DNA of 64,000 nucleotides from Cryptomeria japonica (GCF_030272615.1 NC_081413.1:607950209-608014208), one strand, 5' to 3'. Positions 22,806-33,368 are shown, counted from the stretch's first letter. The notes: generated by a model from the sequence alone, not told the origin. Translations and numbers: made by a program.

Positions 22806-23084
22806 AGGCACTTTGTGATGAATAGTGAGTACCAAGATAGAGTACTTTGTGGTGAACAGGGAGTACCCCAAAGTATGAGTAGCACTTTGTGATGAACAGG
22901 GAGTGCAAATGTTAGTAACACTTTGTGATGAACAGTGAGTGTCACACACGTAGTACTTTGTGATGAACAAGGAGTACTACTAGGATAAATAGCAACACTT
23001 TGTGATGAACAGTGAGTGTCACTAGGATAGATAACCATATGCATTTAGATAAAAAGTAGCATTTTGTGATGAACAGTGAATGCC
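22806..23084. repeat. Seven-unit hairpin repeat
   Basis: Seven copies of a 25-base unit with core TTTGTGATGAACAGTG occur at about 22808, 22842, 22882, 22918, 22953, 22995 and 23058. The five bases on either side are inverted complements of one another in six of the seven copies although the bases differ: GTACT/AGTAC, GCACT/AGTGC, ACACT/AGTGT, GTACT/AGTAC, ACACT/AGTGT and GCATT/AATGC. In the fifth copy the stem extends to eight bases, GTAGTACT with AGTACTAC. The core can also pair TTGT with ACAG or ACAA around a GATGA loop. The unit lies in the Tat 3' non-coding region. Confidence 0.8.
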
Positions 23085-23112
23085 ACCATGACTGACATGA
23101 TTAATTTGCTTG

Positions 23113-23560
23113 ACTGCAGGAGTAATTGCCTATGCTAGAGTCACGAGAGAGATTCCCGTCGACACAGAGATTGCGACCTGAGTTGTCGTTTCAGGATAGG
23201 GCTGCCATCGAGGAGATGGGTTTGAGACATATATTGTATGTGCCTGAGTTTCGGGAAACATGGGTTTGCTGACTGCGCTTGCTGAGAGATGGCACTCAGA
23301 GACGTGCACCTTCCATTTGCCGATGGGTGAGATGACAGTCACCCTTGAGGATGTTTACAGGATTCTGCGGGTGCCGATCGATGGGGAGCTGATTCCGTAC
23401 GATCGAGACGGAGACAGGGATGCCCTTAGATGAGTGTTCTAGGATCCAAGATTGGAGATGAGGGCAGGACACGTGGCATGGGATACCATGACATGGATAG
23501 GATTAGCACTACCAATAGTGTTGGCAGGAGTGATTAGTGAGTTCCTCTATATCAGTTTTG
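23113..23560 (+). pseudogene. Antisense plant mobile domain (PMD) relic
   Basis: Read on the plus strand, opposite to the Tat pol, the sequence encodes a plant mobile domain fragment. Segment one is RAAIEEMGLRHILYVPEF with RETW (about 23187-23265). After a one-base deletion near 23267 come LLTALAERWHSETCTFHLP, GEMTVTLEDVYRILRVP and DGELIPYDRDGDRDALR. Then TGA and TAG interrupt, and AGHVAWDTMTWIGLALPIVL and AGVISEF follow. PMD proteins occur both as host factors (MAIN/MAIL1 group) and as passengers of Gypsy and Mutator-like elements. Additional antisense ORFs are known in Tat elements. This copy is broken by one frameshift and at least two stops and lacks the C-terminal half, so it is not functional. 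Confidence 0.75.
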
Positions 23561-25236
23561 TACCATTTTGTATAATGATGTAGACACCTATGGGTGATTG
23601 TAGCCATATGATTTTGACATCATTGTATCATGACACTTTATATATATATATATGAGATGATGCATCTTTGCGGCAGCTATATGCATGTGTACCTATGTGA
23701 TGAGATGTTTTTATGTGATGCTTATGATATGGATGCAAATATGTATATGATGCAATGCAATATTTTTTTTTTTTTTTTTGTTCATTTATATTTTATATGT
23801 GTATGCATGATGCAGATGTGAATGTAAGTAATGCAGATGAATATGATAATGCAAATGTAAATTGTGCTAATAGGTGTTGTGTGTAGGATGTGAGGCAGTT
23901 GTGATATCTATATGTATGTATGAAATACTTATATGTGGTAATGTAGGTGCAACTACATGAAATGCAAATATTTTTGGTGTGTCATTATACTCAGTCATGT
24001 GATAGCAGGCTACGTGGACTCGAGAAGGACGATGGAAGTCAATCAAGAAAGGGGGGATGAAAGACAGAAGATATGAAAGTGAAAGAGCTTCTTGTGCGTT
24101 ATCATCATTGAGCTTTATTATGGCAAGTAGGTTATGACAATCGAGGCATATGTTCGACCCAGAAAGTCATTGTACCTGTTTGCATGGAGATAAGACAGTC
24201 ACAAACAAGGAATGCCCCAGTTCACACTAGACGCACAGTGTCCTCATATCCTTGGACAAGTCATAGCATTACTAAGAGACAATCCACAGACAGCAAATAC
24301 AAATAGGTGACGATACTCCATCCTCGCCTTTCTAGTCAAAGACATCCTGGAGATAGAATCTCTAGTCAGAGACATCCCGAAAAAGCTAAAAGACATGTCA
24401 CCAAAAAAGATGAAATCAAAAGAAAACCAAGACTCGACACCAACATCCACTGTAGTCCTCAAATTTTAGTGTCTCTTGTCACTTGTATAAGTCTTATTTT
24501 ATTGTGGTCACAATGTTCACTTTCACAGAAAGGATAGATAGCACTGAACCATAATGTTGTCTGAGTCTGTTGAAATATTTGATTTGTTGAAGCCCATTGT
24601 TGCTGCTGTGTCTCATCTGAAACTGACTGAATCCATGAAACTGATACTTTATTGCGGAGAAGATGAAACTTTATTGCGGATCTGTGATGCAAATGTTGCT
24701 TTATTGCGGATTGTGCGCAAATAGACTGAAGGAAGCCAGAAGAAACTGTACTCCTCGAACATGTGATGTTCTCAGTTCCACACCCATTACTAGACGTAGG
24801 ATTTGCCTTAGCCACAGATAGGGTCTGATTTATTATGGATGGAAAGGGAGGTGAAAAGGGAGATTTATTATGAATGGCTAACCAATCTTGGGTAGATCAA
24901 TAACAAGCCATGATGGGACTAGGTAAGTTTATTATGGATGAATAGGTTGTGAGTGTGTGCAAAGTGAAAGGATGAAAGTGAATCCTGAAGGAGGGAGGAG
25001 CAATGTCTCTACGCATGGCGCTGGTGACCCAGTTTTCACCATGGTACTTGCCCAGGGCGCCACCGAAGTGGTTTTCACCGTTGGATGAAATTATTTCTCT
25101 TTACTTTTTTCAATTTTTCAATGTTTTTTGTGTCACTAGGTGCCTATTTGCCAGGTTTTCACCAAGTAACGATTTTTTTTGTATTTTTGAATTTTTTTGA
25201 TTTTTTTGTATTTTTGAATTAGGATACTCTAAAGAG
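23561..25236 (-). other. Tat 3' non-coding region, long
   Basis: About 1.7 kb without a supported ORF. It has a TATATA run near 23640, a T run near 23765, repeats of CTTTATTGCGGA (about 24648-24715) and a characteristic block TTTTCACCATGGTACTTGCC to GGTTTTCACCAAG (25032-25167) just after integrase. The small frames here have no domain. Confidence 0.6.
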
Positions 25237-26340
25237 CTATGTGTAGAACCTACGAAGGTGCATGTTGTTGATAGGATCCTCCCAAGGTTCACCTTCTGTA
25301 GTTGAGAGCTGATATGCCCCAGATCCATAGGCTGCTGTAACGATGTAAGGACCAAGCCAGTTTGGTTCGAACTTGCCCTTCTTCTCTCTGTCTTGCTGAT
25401 TCTTGGGGTTTTCTCTAAGAACCAAGTCACCTACCTCAAATGTGTGAGGCTTGACCTTGTGATTGTAGCTGCGACTCATTCGTTGTTGGTAAGCCTTGAG
25501 ATGATTAAAAGCAGTTTGTCTCCGTTCATCCAATAGTTCTAGTTCTTGTAAGCAAGAGACCCTATAGTCTTCATTAGTGATGATGTTTTGCAAAGAGACC
25601 CATAAAGAAGGTAACTCGACCTCAATAGGCAAGATGGCTTCAGCGTCATAGACAAGTGAATAGGGTGTAGCTCCTGTAGGTGTGCGGACACTTGTGCGGT
25701 AGGCCCAAAGTGCAGGATTGAGTTGGATATGCCAATTACGGCCAGCGTCGTCGACTGTCTTCTTGAGGATTTTAAGAATTGTTTTATTAGACGCCTCAGC
25801 TTGGCCATTACCTTAGGGGTAATAAGGTGTGGAGAAACGATGGGAAATATGGAAGCGGTCACAGAGTTCATGAACATCCTGATTTTTGAAGGGACGCCCG
25901 TTATCAGTAATAATGGAAACAGGAATACCATATCGGCATATGATATAGTTAAGGATGAAGGTAGCAATCTGTTTTCCAGTGACTTGTGTGAGAGGCACGG
26001 CTTCAATCCATTTTGTGAAATACTATGTGGCTGTGATAATGAATTTATGACCATTAGAGGAAGGAGGGTGAATCTTGCCTACGAGATCGAGCCCCCACTG
26101 ACAAAAGGGCCAAGGAGACGCAAGTGGTTGTAATTCTTGTGCTGGCGCATGTATGAGGTCTCCATGAATTTGACATTGCTTACATTTCTTGACAAACTGA
26201 TATGAGTCTTTTTCCATATTAGGCCAGTAATATCCAGTCCTAATGAGTTTCTTGGCCAAGGTAGGACCACTAGCATGTGGACCACATATCCCTTCATGCA
26301 CTTCACGTAACGCAATCTGAGCTTCGTTGCTTTCTAAACA
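25237..26340 (-). pseudogene. Tat integrase
   Basis: Integrase inserts the element cDNA. In order: an HHCC finger region (MHEGICGPHASGPTLAKKL, then CKQCQIHGD, at about 26140-26300); core residues in GLDLVGKIHP, IITDNGRPF and GNGQAEAS; then the C-terminal domain with KPHTFEVGDLVLRE and a GPYIV motif, ending MHLRRFYT at 25237. Two in-frame stops break it: TAG at about 26021 after FIITAT, and TAA at about 25814 inside YYP-GNGQAE. Both are what C-to-T changes in CAG/CAA codons would give. The codons either side stay in frame, so the inactivation is recent. Confidence 0.9.
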
Positions 26341-26364
26341 TCTAAGAAGAGTGCCATCTAGACC

Positions 26365-27650
26365 TCATCGGTATAGGATATCAGCTAAAATGACATATTG
26401 AGAGGATTGGCGAATGAAGGTGTGACGTTGGTTATTTGATAGATCAGGAGGTAAAGTATTGTCACGTAGGTATGTGAAAATGGAACCATACAACTGGGAT
26501 TCGGGACCAACAACGCATATCATTTCAGTAGGAGTGATCTCATATGAAGGAACCAAAAGGTTATCCACCAAGAACTCATAGCAGGTCTCATTTTGAGGTA
26601 GATCAATCAATGAAGCAATTGTAGCCATGGCGTTTGCAGCACGATTCTGTTCCCTTGGTATCTGCTCAAAATCTATCTTTGTGAAATGTTGTTTCAAATC
26701 ATCCACCATTTGCTTGTAAGGCAGTAATTTTGCATCTTTTGTTTGGTAATAATCAGTTGCTTGACGGATGACAAGTTGAGAATCCCCAAAAACACAAAGT
26801 TCCTGAATCTTCCACTGAACTGCAATTCGTAATCCAGTTGTTAATGCCTCATATTCCGCTATATTGTTAGTGCAAGGAAATGATAAGCGGTATGATTTTG
26901 GTATAGAATCTCCTTGAGGAGTTATAAAGAGAATACCAGCTCCTGCCCCATGCTGTGTGTATGAGCCGTCAAAGTATAGTTGCCATGGCTTTGCATGTGA
27001 TATTGTTAAAATGGATTCATCTGGAAATTCTGAATTTAGAGGGACATCATCAATCATGGGGGCATCTGCTAATTGATCTGCGATGGCTTGTCCTTTTATT
27101 GCTTTTCTATCCACATACTCGATGTCGAATTCACTAAGCATCATTACCCATTTGGCCAGCCGCCCAGTAAGTGTTGCTTTCTTGAGGAGGTATTTCAATG
27201 GATCTATCCTTGCAACTAACTTAGTCTTATGAGTAAGCATGTAATGTCGTAATTTTTGTGAAGCAAAGACCACGGCGAGACATGCACGCTCGATTGGTGT
27301 GTAGTTTAGTTCATATCCCACCAATGTGCGACTGATATAGTATACTACTCTTTCCTTGCCGTCAGCAATTTGTTGTGCTAGGAGTGCCCCCAGTGCTGTT
27401 GGAGTAGCTGATACGTATAGTAGCAAAGGCTGATCTGGAACTGGTGGCATCAAAACTGGCGGATTCAAAAGATAATCTTTGAGCGTCTGAAAAGCTTGTT
27501 GACAGTTATCATCCCATTTAAATTTGATATTTTTATGTAGCAGGTGTTGAAAAGGATTACACTTATCTGCCAGTTGTGCTATGAATCTTTGAATGGACTG
27601 GAGTCTTCCTTGTAAGGATCGAAGTTGACTGATATTTTTGGTGGCGGCAT
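26365..27650 (-). pseudogene. Tat reverse transcriptase end, RNase H and second RNase H
   Basis: After the reverse transcriptase the frame gives NISQLRSLQGRLQSIQRFI, then the original Gypsy RNase H (LLLYVSATPTALGALLAQQ, YISRTLVGYELNYTPIERA, RIDPLKYLL) and a second, archaeal-type RNase H (WQLYFDGSYTQHGAGAGILF, NNIAEYEAL, VFGDSQLVI). The last expected Asp of the second domain, in NRAADALAT of relatives, is Asn here (NRAANAMAT). The native RNase H has Ser in place of the usual first Asp, typical of Tat elements where this domain has decayed. The frame is joined to the upstream reverse transcriptase by a frameshift near 27640. A stop at 26365 precedes integrase. Confidence 0.9.
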
Positions 27651-29543
27651 GTCCAAGATAGCCTTGACTTTTGCTGGATCGGCTTCGATTCCTCTTTTGG
27701 ACACAATGAATCCTAGGAGCTTCCCGGAGGTTACTCCAAAGACACATTTCTTGGGGTTTAATCTTACTTTGTATTTTTCCAACCCATCAAAGACGACTAA
27801 AAGTATGTCCAAATGTGTATCTCTGTCTACTGATTTACCCAAGAGATCATCAACATAATCTTCCACAGTTATGTGCATGAGATCATGAAAGATAGTGGTC
27901 ATTGCTCTTTGATACATAGCACCTACATTTTTTAGCCCAAAGGGCATGACATTCCAACAGAAAGTTCCCCAAGGACAAGTGAATGATGTTTTATGTTGAT
28001 CCTCGGGTGCGATTCTTATCTGATTATAGCCAGAGAATCCATCCATTAATGATAGCATTTCATGACCTGCTGTGAGATCAACAATCAAGTCAATGTTTGG
28101 TAATGGGAAGTCATCTTTCAGACAAGCTTTGTTGATGTCTCTGAAATCTGTACATATTCTGATGCTGCGATCTGGTTTACTGACAGGTACCAAGTTAGAG
28201 ATCCATTCCGGATAATCAATTGGGCGTATGAATCCGACATTGAGTAATTTCTCAAGTTCTGCTTTGACTAGTAATGCCACTTGGGGATGCATTTTTCTTA
28301 ATTTCTGTTTCACTGGCTTTGCCCCCGGTTTGACTGTCAAATGATGCATCACCAAATCTGGATCTAGTCTAGGCATATCAGCGTATGACCATGCAAAGTT
28401 GATTTGTCGTTCCTTGAAGAAACTTATGAACTGTGACCTTTCGGACTCTGTCAATGATTTAGCCAGAAATATGTTGTGTGGAACCTCTTCCGTACCAATG
28501 TTTGTTTTGATAGTCTCCTCTACCAGCATGGATAACTTTTCCTCATACGAGGCTGGGAGAATGTCGAGCCTTCCATCTTCGGGTGCCTCAAAGAGGTTTT
28601 CGCCCTCAGATACCTCCTTTCTTTTTACTTTTTTGGGATCAGATAGCGCCACAATGTGGTTTTCGCCATAAGATCCTTGATTTTCTCTTATTTTCACATT
28701 TTTGCGACTGGAAGGTCCGACACCCTCACCAAAATATGCCATGTTGTTGAGTTCTATAGTGTACCCTGCTTTATGGTCTCCAAGGGGAAGATCATCTCGT
28801 AAGCCAAGATAGTCAATAATAGCTTCATCATTTTGGAATGTGTCAAACTGTGCTGGTCCTTCATAATCCCAGTCAATGAGTTGGTGGTGAACAAGGGGAA
28901 GGCCTTTAATGTTTTCAGAGTTTGCGGGGTTAAGAGTGAAGATGTGGTTATATTCGGGTATATCAAGGTAATTACCGAGGTCATCGATGGCACTCTCCTC
29001 ATCAGTTTTGATCGTGAGCGAATCCAAATTGTCGTCACTAGTAGCGCATTCTGGGATAGGTGTTCTCATCCTATGTGATTTCAACCTAGAACCGTGAGAC
29101 AAAGACTGTGTAGACTCCTCATGGGTTGTTTCTTGACCAACTCTGAATTTGTTATAAAACTCCTCCTCTTCTGTGGGTTCATCTGGCTCTCTAAATGTCT
29201 CGGTGAGCTCGTAGTCACTGGAAGACTTGTCGGAACCCCATTCCCATTCGTTGGAATATGTGGAATAGCAATTCTCTTGTTGAATTTTGGCAGCTTTGAT
29301 TTGTAAGGCTTCTTCTGTCCTTTTAGTATGGATCTTGGGAGTCAAAAAACCAAGTCCCTTCGAGCGTTCCCTTTTTATAGTCAATTCAGGTTGTAAGGGC
29401 TCTATAACACCTTCTTTGCGTAACCCAAGAGGGCTTTTTCCATCATACCTGAATTTTTGTAGAATCTTGAAGCCTTTGCCATATTTCTCACAGGGTATAT
29501 TGATCTGTTCTTGTGTGTCATCTTCAATATCTTTGTAGAGCAT
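27640..29543 (-). pseudogene. Tat linker with G-patch-like motif and reverse transcriptase
   Basis: The frame starts near 29543. The first 60 residues include GKGFKILQKFRYDGKSPLG, which resembles the G-patch-like segment of Tat/Ogre polyproteins, followed by about 250 acidic residues of low similarity. Reverse transcriptase begins near residue 385 (YADMPRLDPDLVMHHLTV) with KLLNVGFIRPIDYPEW, VSKPDRSIRICTDFRDIN, LMDGFSGYNQI, MPFGLKNVGAMYQRAM and the catalytic YVDD (VEDYVDDLLGKS), which is intact. A frameshift near 27640 shifts the end out of frame. This is the best-preserved reverse transcriptase in the window. Confidence 0.92.
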
Positions 29544-29546
29544 TTT

Positions 29547-30392
29547 TTATAAACCTTCCTCTTCCAGTTCGCCCCATCTTTGAAAGGTAGTAGGATCCCA
29601 TTTGAATACCATGATGGATATTTGCTTGTTAGGATGTGACCTTCCATATTCTTTTGGAGAGCTCATGACTTGTCGTAAATACATGGTCTGATTTAAAGTG
29701 TATTCTCCCATGCCTTTGTCCTGAAATCTGCCTTTAAGTTCACCCTGTTTTGATGTCGAAGGTTTCAATGACTCAGGGTCAATGTATGCCGAAGAAGGGA
29801 CAACTTCACGATTACTGGGAATGATGGTTTCCGTATGTGATCTCAAGTTATTGCAATATATGAATGGATTAGGATCACCGTTAACTATTACTTCGACTCC
29901 ATTGAGAGGAAACTTAATGCATTGGTGATATGTCGATGGGACTGCCCTCATTTCATGAATCCAAGGACGTCCTAGCAATATATTATAAGTGAGGTCTAGA
30001 TCCAGGACTTGACAAACCACATCCTTTGTAACTGGCCCAATTCTTAGAGGTAAGGTGACTATGCCCTTGGATGAGCTCTCTTCATCATCATATGCCTTGA
30101 TGGTGATTTGATTTGTTGAATTCACAGCTTTATCGGAATATCCCAATTGTTTAATGGTGCTCAATGTACAAATGTTTAGACCAGCTCCTCCATCTATCAG
30201 GACTCACTTTATTCGATGTTTGTGTATGAAGGCTTCAATATGTAATGGCGCATTATGTGGCTGACTTACGGAGGCGTCATCGGCTTCTATGAATGTAAGG
30301 GAATGTGGAATGGAAAGGTATCCCACCATGGCTTGAAACTGGTCCACGTTCAGATCAGTAGGAACGGCGGTGTCTCTCAAGATTTTGTCCAA
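29547..30392 (-). pseudogene. Tat aspartic protease region
   Basis: The protease active site reads LIDGGAGLN around 30160-30185, with the Asp present in the DGGA form rather than D[TS]GA. Upstream is FIEADDASVSQPHNAPLHI. Downstream are TIKAYDDEESSSKG, GPVTKDVVCQVLDLDLTYN and ILLGRPWIH, typical of Tat proteases. A TGA at about 30204 just before VLIDGG replaces the Trp codon expected there, and another stop follows at 29547 before the next frame. It would process the Gag-Pol precursor if restored. Confidence 0.85.
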
Positions 30393-30461
30393 AATAGCTT
30401 TATGAGCGGGGGATATGCGTAAGAGTTCAAGTATGGAGATGAGCGCGGGTGTCTTCCCTAA

Positions 30462-31135
30462 CTATTCTACAAGGTCATACTCAGGTTTGGTTGATGAAGA
30501 AGCGGTGTTTTTAGTTGAAGCACCTGGAAAAGTAATTTTACCTCGACGGGTTGTAACATGACACTCAAAGGTAGGTTCAGAAGAAGATCCAACACCTCTT
30601 AGGACAATCCTAGGTCGCTGAGGAGGATTCTCAGGGTTTTTGTTCTTGATGGTAATAGTAGAGATATGATTGTCCATCGAGATATGATTGATAGTTGAAT
30701 CATAGTTGTAAGGTGCTCTAGTATAGTTGGCTTGATCATCTGTGACTTTAGCTTTTCCATTGTCGTGTTTTGGGAATGGTTCCTTAAACATCTCATGTTC
30801 TTGATTGGATGAGTGTCCCTCAATCTCAATGTCACCTCTATCAATGAGATCTTGTACGATGTTCTTCAGTTGATGACAATTTCCTGTCTTATGACCCTTG
30901 CTCTTATGAAATTCACAATACTCATCATCATTCCACCAATTCGGCTTAACCTTTGGTTCATATGGAGGAAAATCTGGAACTGTGATTACCTTGTTTGCCA
31001 CAAGCTTCTTGAAAACTGACTCAAGTGGTTCTCCCAATGGAGTGTACTTCCTTCGTGATCTGGAAGTTGTTTGAGTATTTACTTGATTGTTTGTAGAACT
31101 TGATCCTGAAAAGATGAATTTAGGTCGCACTGTGT
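30462..31135 (-). pseudogene. Tat gag remnant (nucleocapsid side only)
   Basis: Only the C-terminal part of gag is present: a segment LGEPLESVFKKLVANKVI, then a CxxHxxxxHxxxxC finger (CEFHKSKGHKTGNC, about 30880-30925), then a charged tail. The large N-terminal capsid domain that normally precedes it, several hundred residues in Tat elements, is missing: upstream of 31135 there is only about 1.1 kb of non-coding leader. A TAG at 30462 ends the frame before protease. The deletion of the capsid makes the copy dependent on Gag from another element. Confidence 0.85.
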
Positions 31136-32260
31136 TGGCATCAACAACACCATCATTGACTGTGTTCTTGTTTTTATTCCAAAATCTTGGCTTGTCTTTT
31201 CCTTTAAAGTGCTAGTAAAACAAAAAGGTGCTAGTAAGGGCATCCGCTCATGTGGCCATACATGCGGCACTTTCAGCTCTGTAAATACAGAAGGCTCCCA
31301 GCCGGTAGGGGTTACGCCCTACAAATGATCAAATAAATTTGATCAAACGGGTTTATGGGGAGACATAGTGTCAGTATGAACTAATCAACACACGTTATTC
31401 ATAGTTTTCACCATGAATACATTTGATTATAGTGGTTTGGATGAGGTGGGTTTTCCTCGCTACCACTTGGGTCGTTCTCTTCTCACTAGTAGTCCTAATG
31501 ACCACACGGGAAGATAGGCCCGCTAAAGATTAAACAAAAGGAGCCTATTGCTCAAGACACAAAAGACAATGATTCAATTTTAGTGCACCAATGGAAGTGT
31601 TTTCTATTCTATGAAAACAAAGCACACAACAAAATTCAAAACCCTAGCCAAGGACCTGCAGCAAAAGTTGTTAGTAGCTTGGGTTGTTTGACATAATCAC
31701 CCCTTCCTGCAAACACACAAGTTAGGTACATTTTAAAAACCCAAAAGACTTTGTGACATAGGGGCCTTCAACAAAATGTTTTGCTTCCAAGACAAGCTGC
31801 ACCAATTTAGTTAGCTAGATCTGAAAGTGTTAGTCCAAAAATAAACCAAATCTGAAACCCTAAGTACAAAATCCGAAAAATGAAAACTTCAAAATTTCGA
31901 AACAGTAAATACACAGACACTGTTACCCTCAACATAGACGCGTCTGGATAACACAGACGCGGTTCTGTGATTCACAGACGCGACTAAAAATCACAGACGC
32001 CCCTTTCTGACACAGACGCGGTTAGAAATAACACAGACGCGCTTCTGAAACACAGACGCTCCTTTCTGAAACCTGCAAAATAAAATTTGTCGAAAACACG
32101 GATGTGATTCCAGATCCCACAAACGCGCTAGAAAATCAAAGACGCGATCTGAAAGTTCACAGACGTGGAAAAAAACTAAAATGCTGTCGAAAAGTGTCTG
32201 ATCTGCCACTTCAAAAATGCGAAATCTGCAACAAGGAGGTTAGATGCAAAGGGACAAGAG
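31136..32260 (-). other. Tat 5' leader
   Basis: About 1.1 kb of leader between the primer site and gag, with no coding frame of substance. It contains the right CGTCTG array (31933-32165). The remaining sequence is AT-rich with a GCCGGTAGGGGTTACGCCC block near 31300. Confidence 0.6.
31933..32165 (-). repeat. Phased CGTCTG array, right (10 units)
   Basis: CACAGACG or a close variant starts on the plus strand at 31933, 31952, 31973, 31992, 32011, 32032, 32051, 32118, 32137 and 32158. Steps are 19, 21, 19, 19, 21, 19, then a gap, then 19 and 21. In element sense the units read CGTCTGTG, the complement of the units in the left array (22411-22675). They lie in the 5' leader of the element RNA. 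Confidence 0.85.
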
Positions 32261-32261
32261 T

Positions 32262-32280
32262 CCCACCGGGCGTGCCAAAA
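32262..32280 (-). other. Primer-binding site of Tat element
   Basis: On the minus strand TTTTGGCACGCCCGGTGGGA follows the 5' LTR end. TGGC at the start matches the complement of a tRNA ending GCCA. I did not assign the tRNA. Confidence 0.7.
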
Positions 32281-33067
32281 TGTATACGGTGAAAATGGAT
32301 AACAATAATAACAGAATTGAAAGGCTAAATGAATTCAACCACCAAACCCTAGCCTAACAACAACAAAGATCCACCATAACATATGAAGATTACCTAAGAC
32401 AATGCAAATCAAATGAAATCACAAAGATTATACCATCACATGTCCAATAGGGTTTTGATCTCCATTCTTCCTATCTCCATTGATCTTGCTTGATATATTT
32501 GCTCTTAGATTTTATGTGCACAAGAGCTCAACAAAGAACGGAATGTGGTTGCAAGTAGGATCATAGTATAGTCAAAATGATCATTAGGACATTAAGTCAT
32601 TAGAATGCTTGATTAGGGTTTGATAATGAAGGAAGCATCTCCTTAAATAGAAGACACAATATGAAATGGAGGGATAAGATTGAGAGGTGTAAAAGGAGGT
32701 CGGCTAGGATTAGAGGGTAGGTAAAAGAAATAATTAAATAATGAAAGGGGTAGGTAGTGTATGAATTAAGAGACGAATAACATGTGTCATGTGTAGAAAA
32801 AGATAATGAATTAATTAAATAAATAAAGATTTATTTAATTAATAGAAGAAGTGGGATCAATTAAATAAATAAGATATTTATTTAATTTAGGAAAAGGATA
32901 ATTTAAATAAATAAATGTATTTATTTAAATGAGAAATAAGGCTAGAAGAGGATAAATGAATTAATTAAATAAATAAGGATTTATTTAATTAATAGAAGAA
33001 TTAAGCTTAGATAATTAAATAAATAAAATATTTATTTGATTAGACTGGACAATTTTAGGTGTCTACA
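32281..33067 (-). repeat. Tat element 5' LTR
   Basis: A 787-bp LTR, near-identical to 21092-21881. A likely promoter is CTATTTAAGGAGATGC in minus sense (about 32635-32650). The five AT palindromes are at about 32813-33045. The outer end TGTAGACACC abuts the target duplication GCTAT at 33068-33072. Confidence 0.95.
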
Positions 33068-33072
33068 GCTAT

Positions 33073-33159
33073 ATTCTTGTGTGGGAGATTTGTTTGGCAT
33101 TTCTTGGCACTTGGATGTTTTTCAAATCTAGTGTTGCCATCATTCCCAAAGGGGGAGAT
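33073..33159 (+). other. Copia X 3' end with PPT, displaced by Tat insertion
   Basis: This continues the Copia 3' non-coding region interrupted at 21091. It ends in the PPT AAAGGGGGAGAT (33148-33159), directly before an LTR start. Confidence 0.85.
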
Positions 33160-33368
33160 TGTTGGCCATTTGGAGGAATTGATTATGTGTTGCATTGATG
33201 TTTTGTCATTGATGTCAACACTAGCTATTTTGGCTGCTTTACCAGTATCCTTTTGGTCCTGGTAGGTTGTTTGGTTTTTGGTTGGATTAGATCATGATGA
33301 TCCGGTATGCTCTAGTATGTTTTGGCTTATGGAATTGGCTTAGATCTGCTATTCATGCTACTCAGATT
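33160..33368 (+). repeat. Copia X 3' LTR, part B (subfamily A, U3 only)
   Basis: This is the first 209 bp of an LTR starting TGTTGGCCATTTGGAGG and ending CTCAGATT. It is the piece missing from 15035-16073, and shares the subfamily A variant TTGGATTAGATCATGATGAT with Copia-1. Its last five bases, AGATT, are the inverted complement of AATCT at 16069-16073. Confidence 0.9.

Larger units (their letters stand above)
21092..33067 (-). mobile_element. Tat-lineage Ty3/Gypsy retrotransposon, complete insertion
   Basis: An 11,976-bp element on the minus strand, flanked by perfect 5-bp duplications GCTAT (21087-21091 and 33068-33072). LTRs are 21092-21881 (3') and 32281-33067 (5'). The order in element sense is: 5' LTR, primer-binding site, leader with a CGTCTG array, gag remnant, protease, G-patch-like linker, reverse transcriptase, RNase H, second (archaeal-type) RNase H, integrase, long 3' non-coding region with an antisense plant-mobile-domain relic, hairpin array and inverted CGTCTG array, PPT, 3' LTR. 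Two RNase H domains identify the Tat group. The LTRs differ at about twelve bases plus one indel. Most of the capsid part of gag is missing and pol has several stops, so the copy needed help to move or has decayed since. Confidence 0.95.

Noticed and set aside
22793-23044. 83-codon minus-strand frame with repeated SSQS and HHKV segments
   Set aside because: It is a reading of the hairpin repeat. Repeat length is irregular, so a protein frame would not be maintained.
23113-23560. Plant mobile domain as a host MAIN/MAIL-type gene
   Set aside because: It lies inside the LTR-bounded Tat element between pol and the 3' LTR, is broken, and lacks the C-terminal half.
25723-26133. 136-codon plus-strand frame inside Tat
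   Set aside because: Shadow of the minus-strand integrase.
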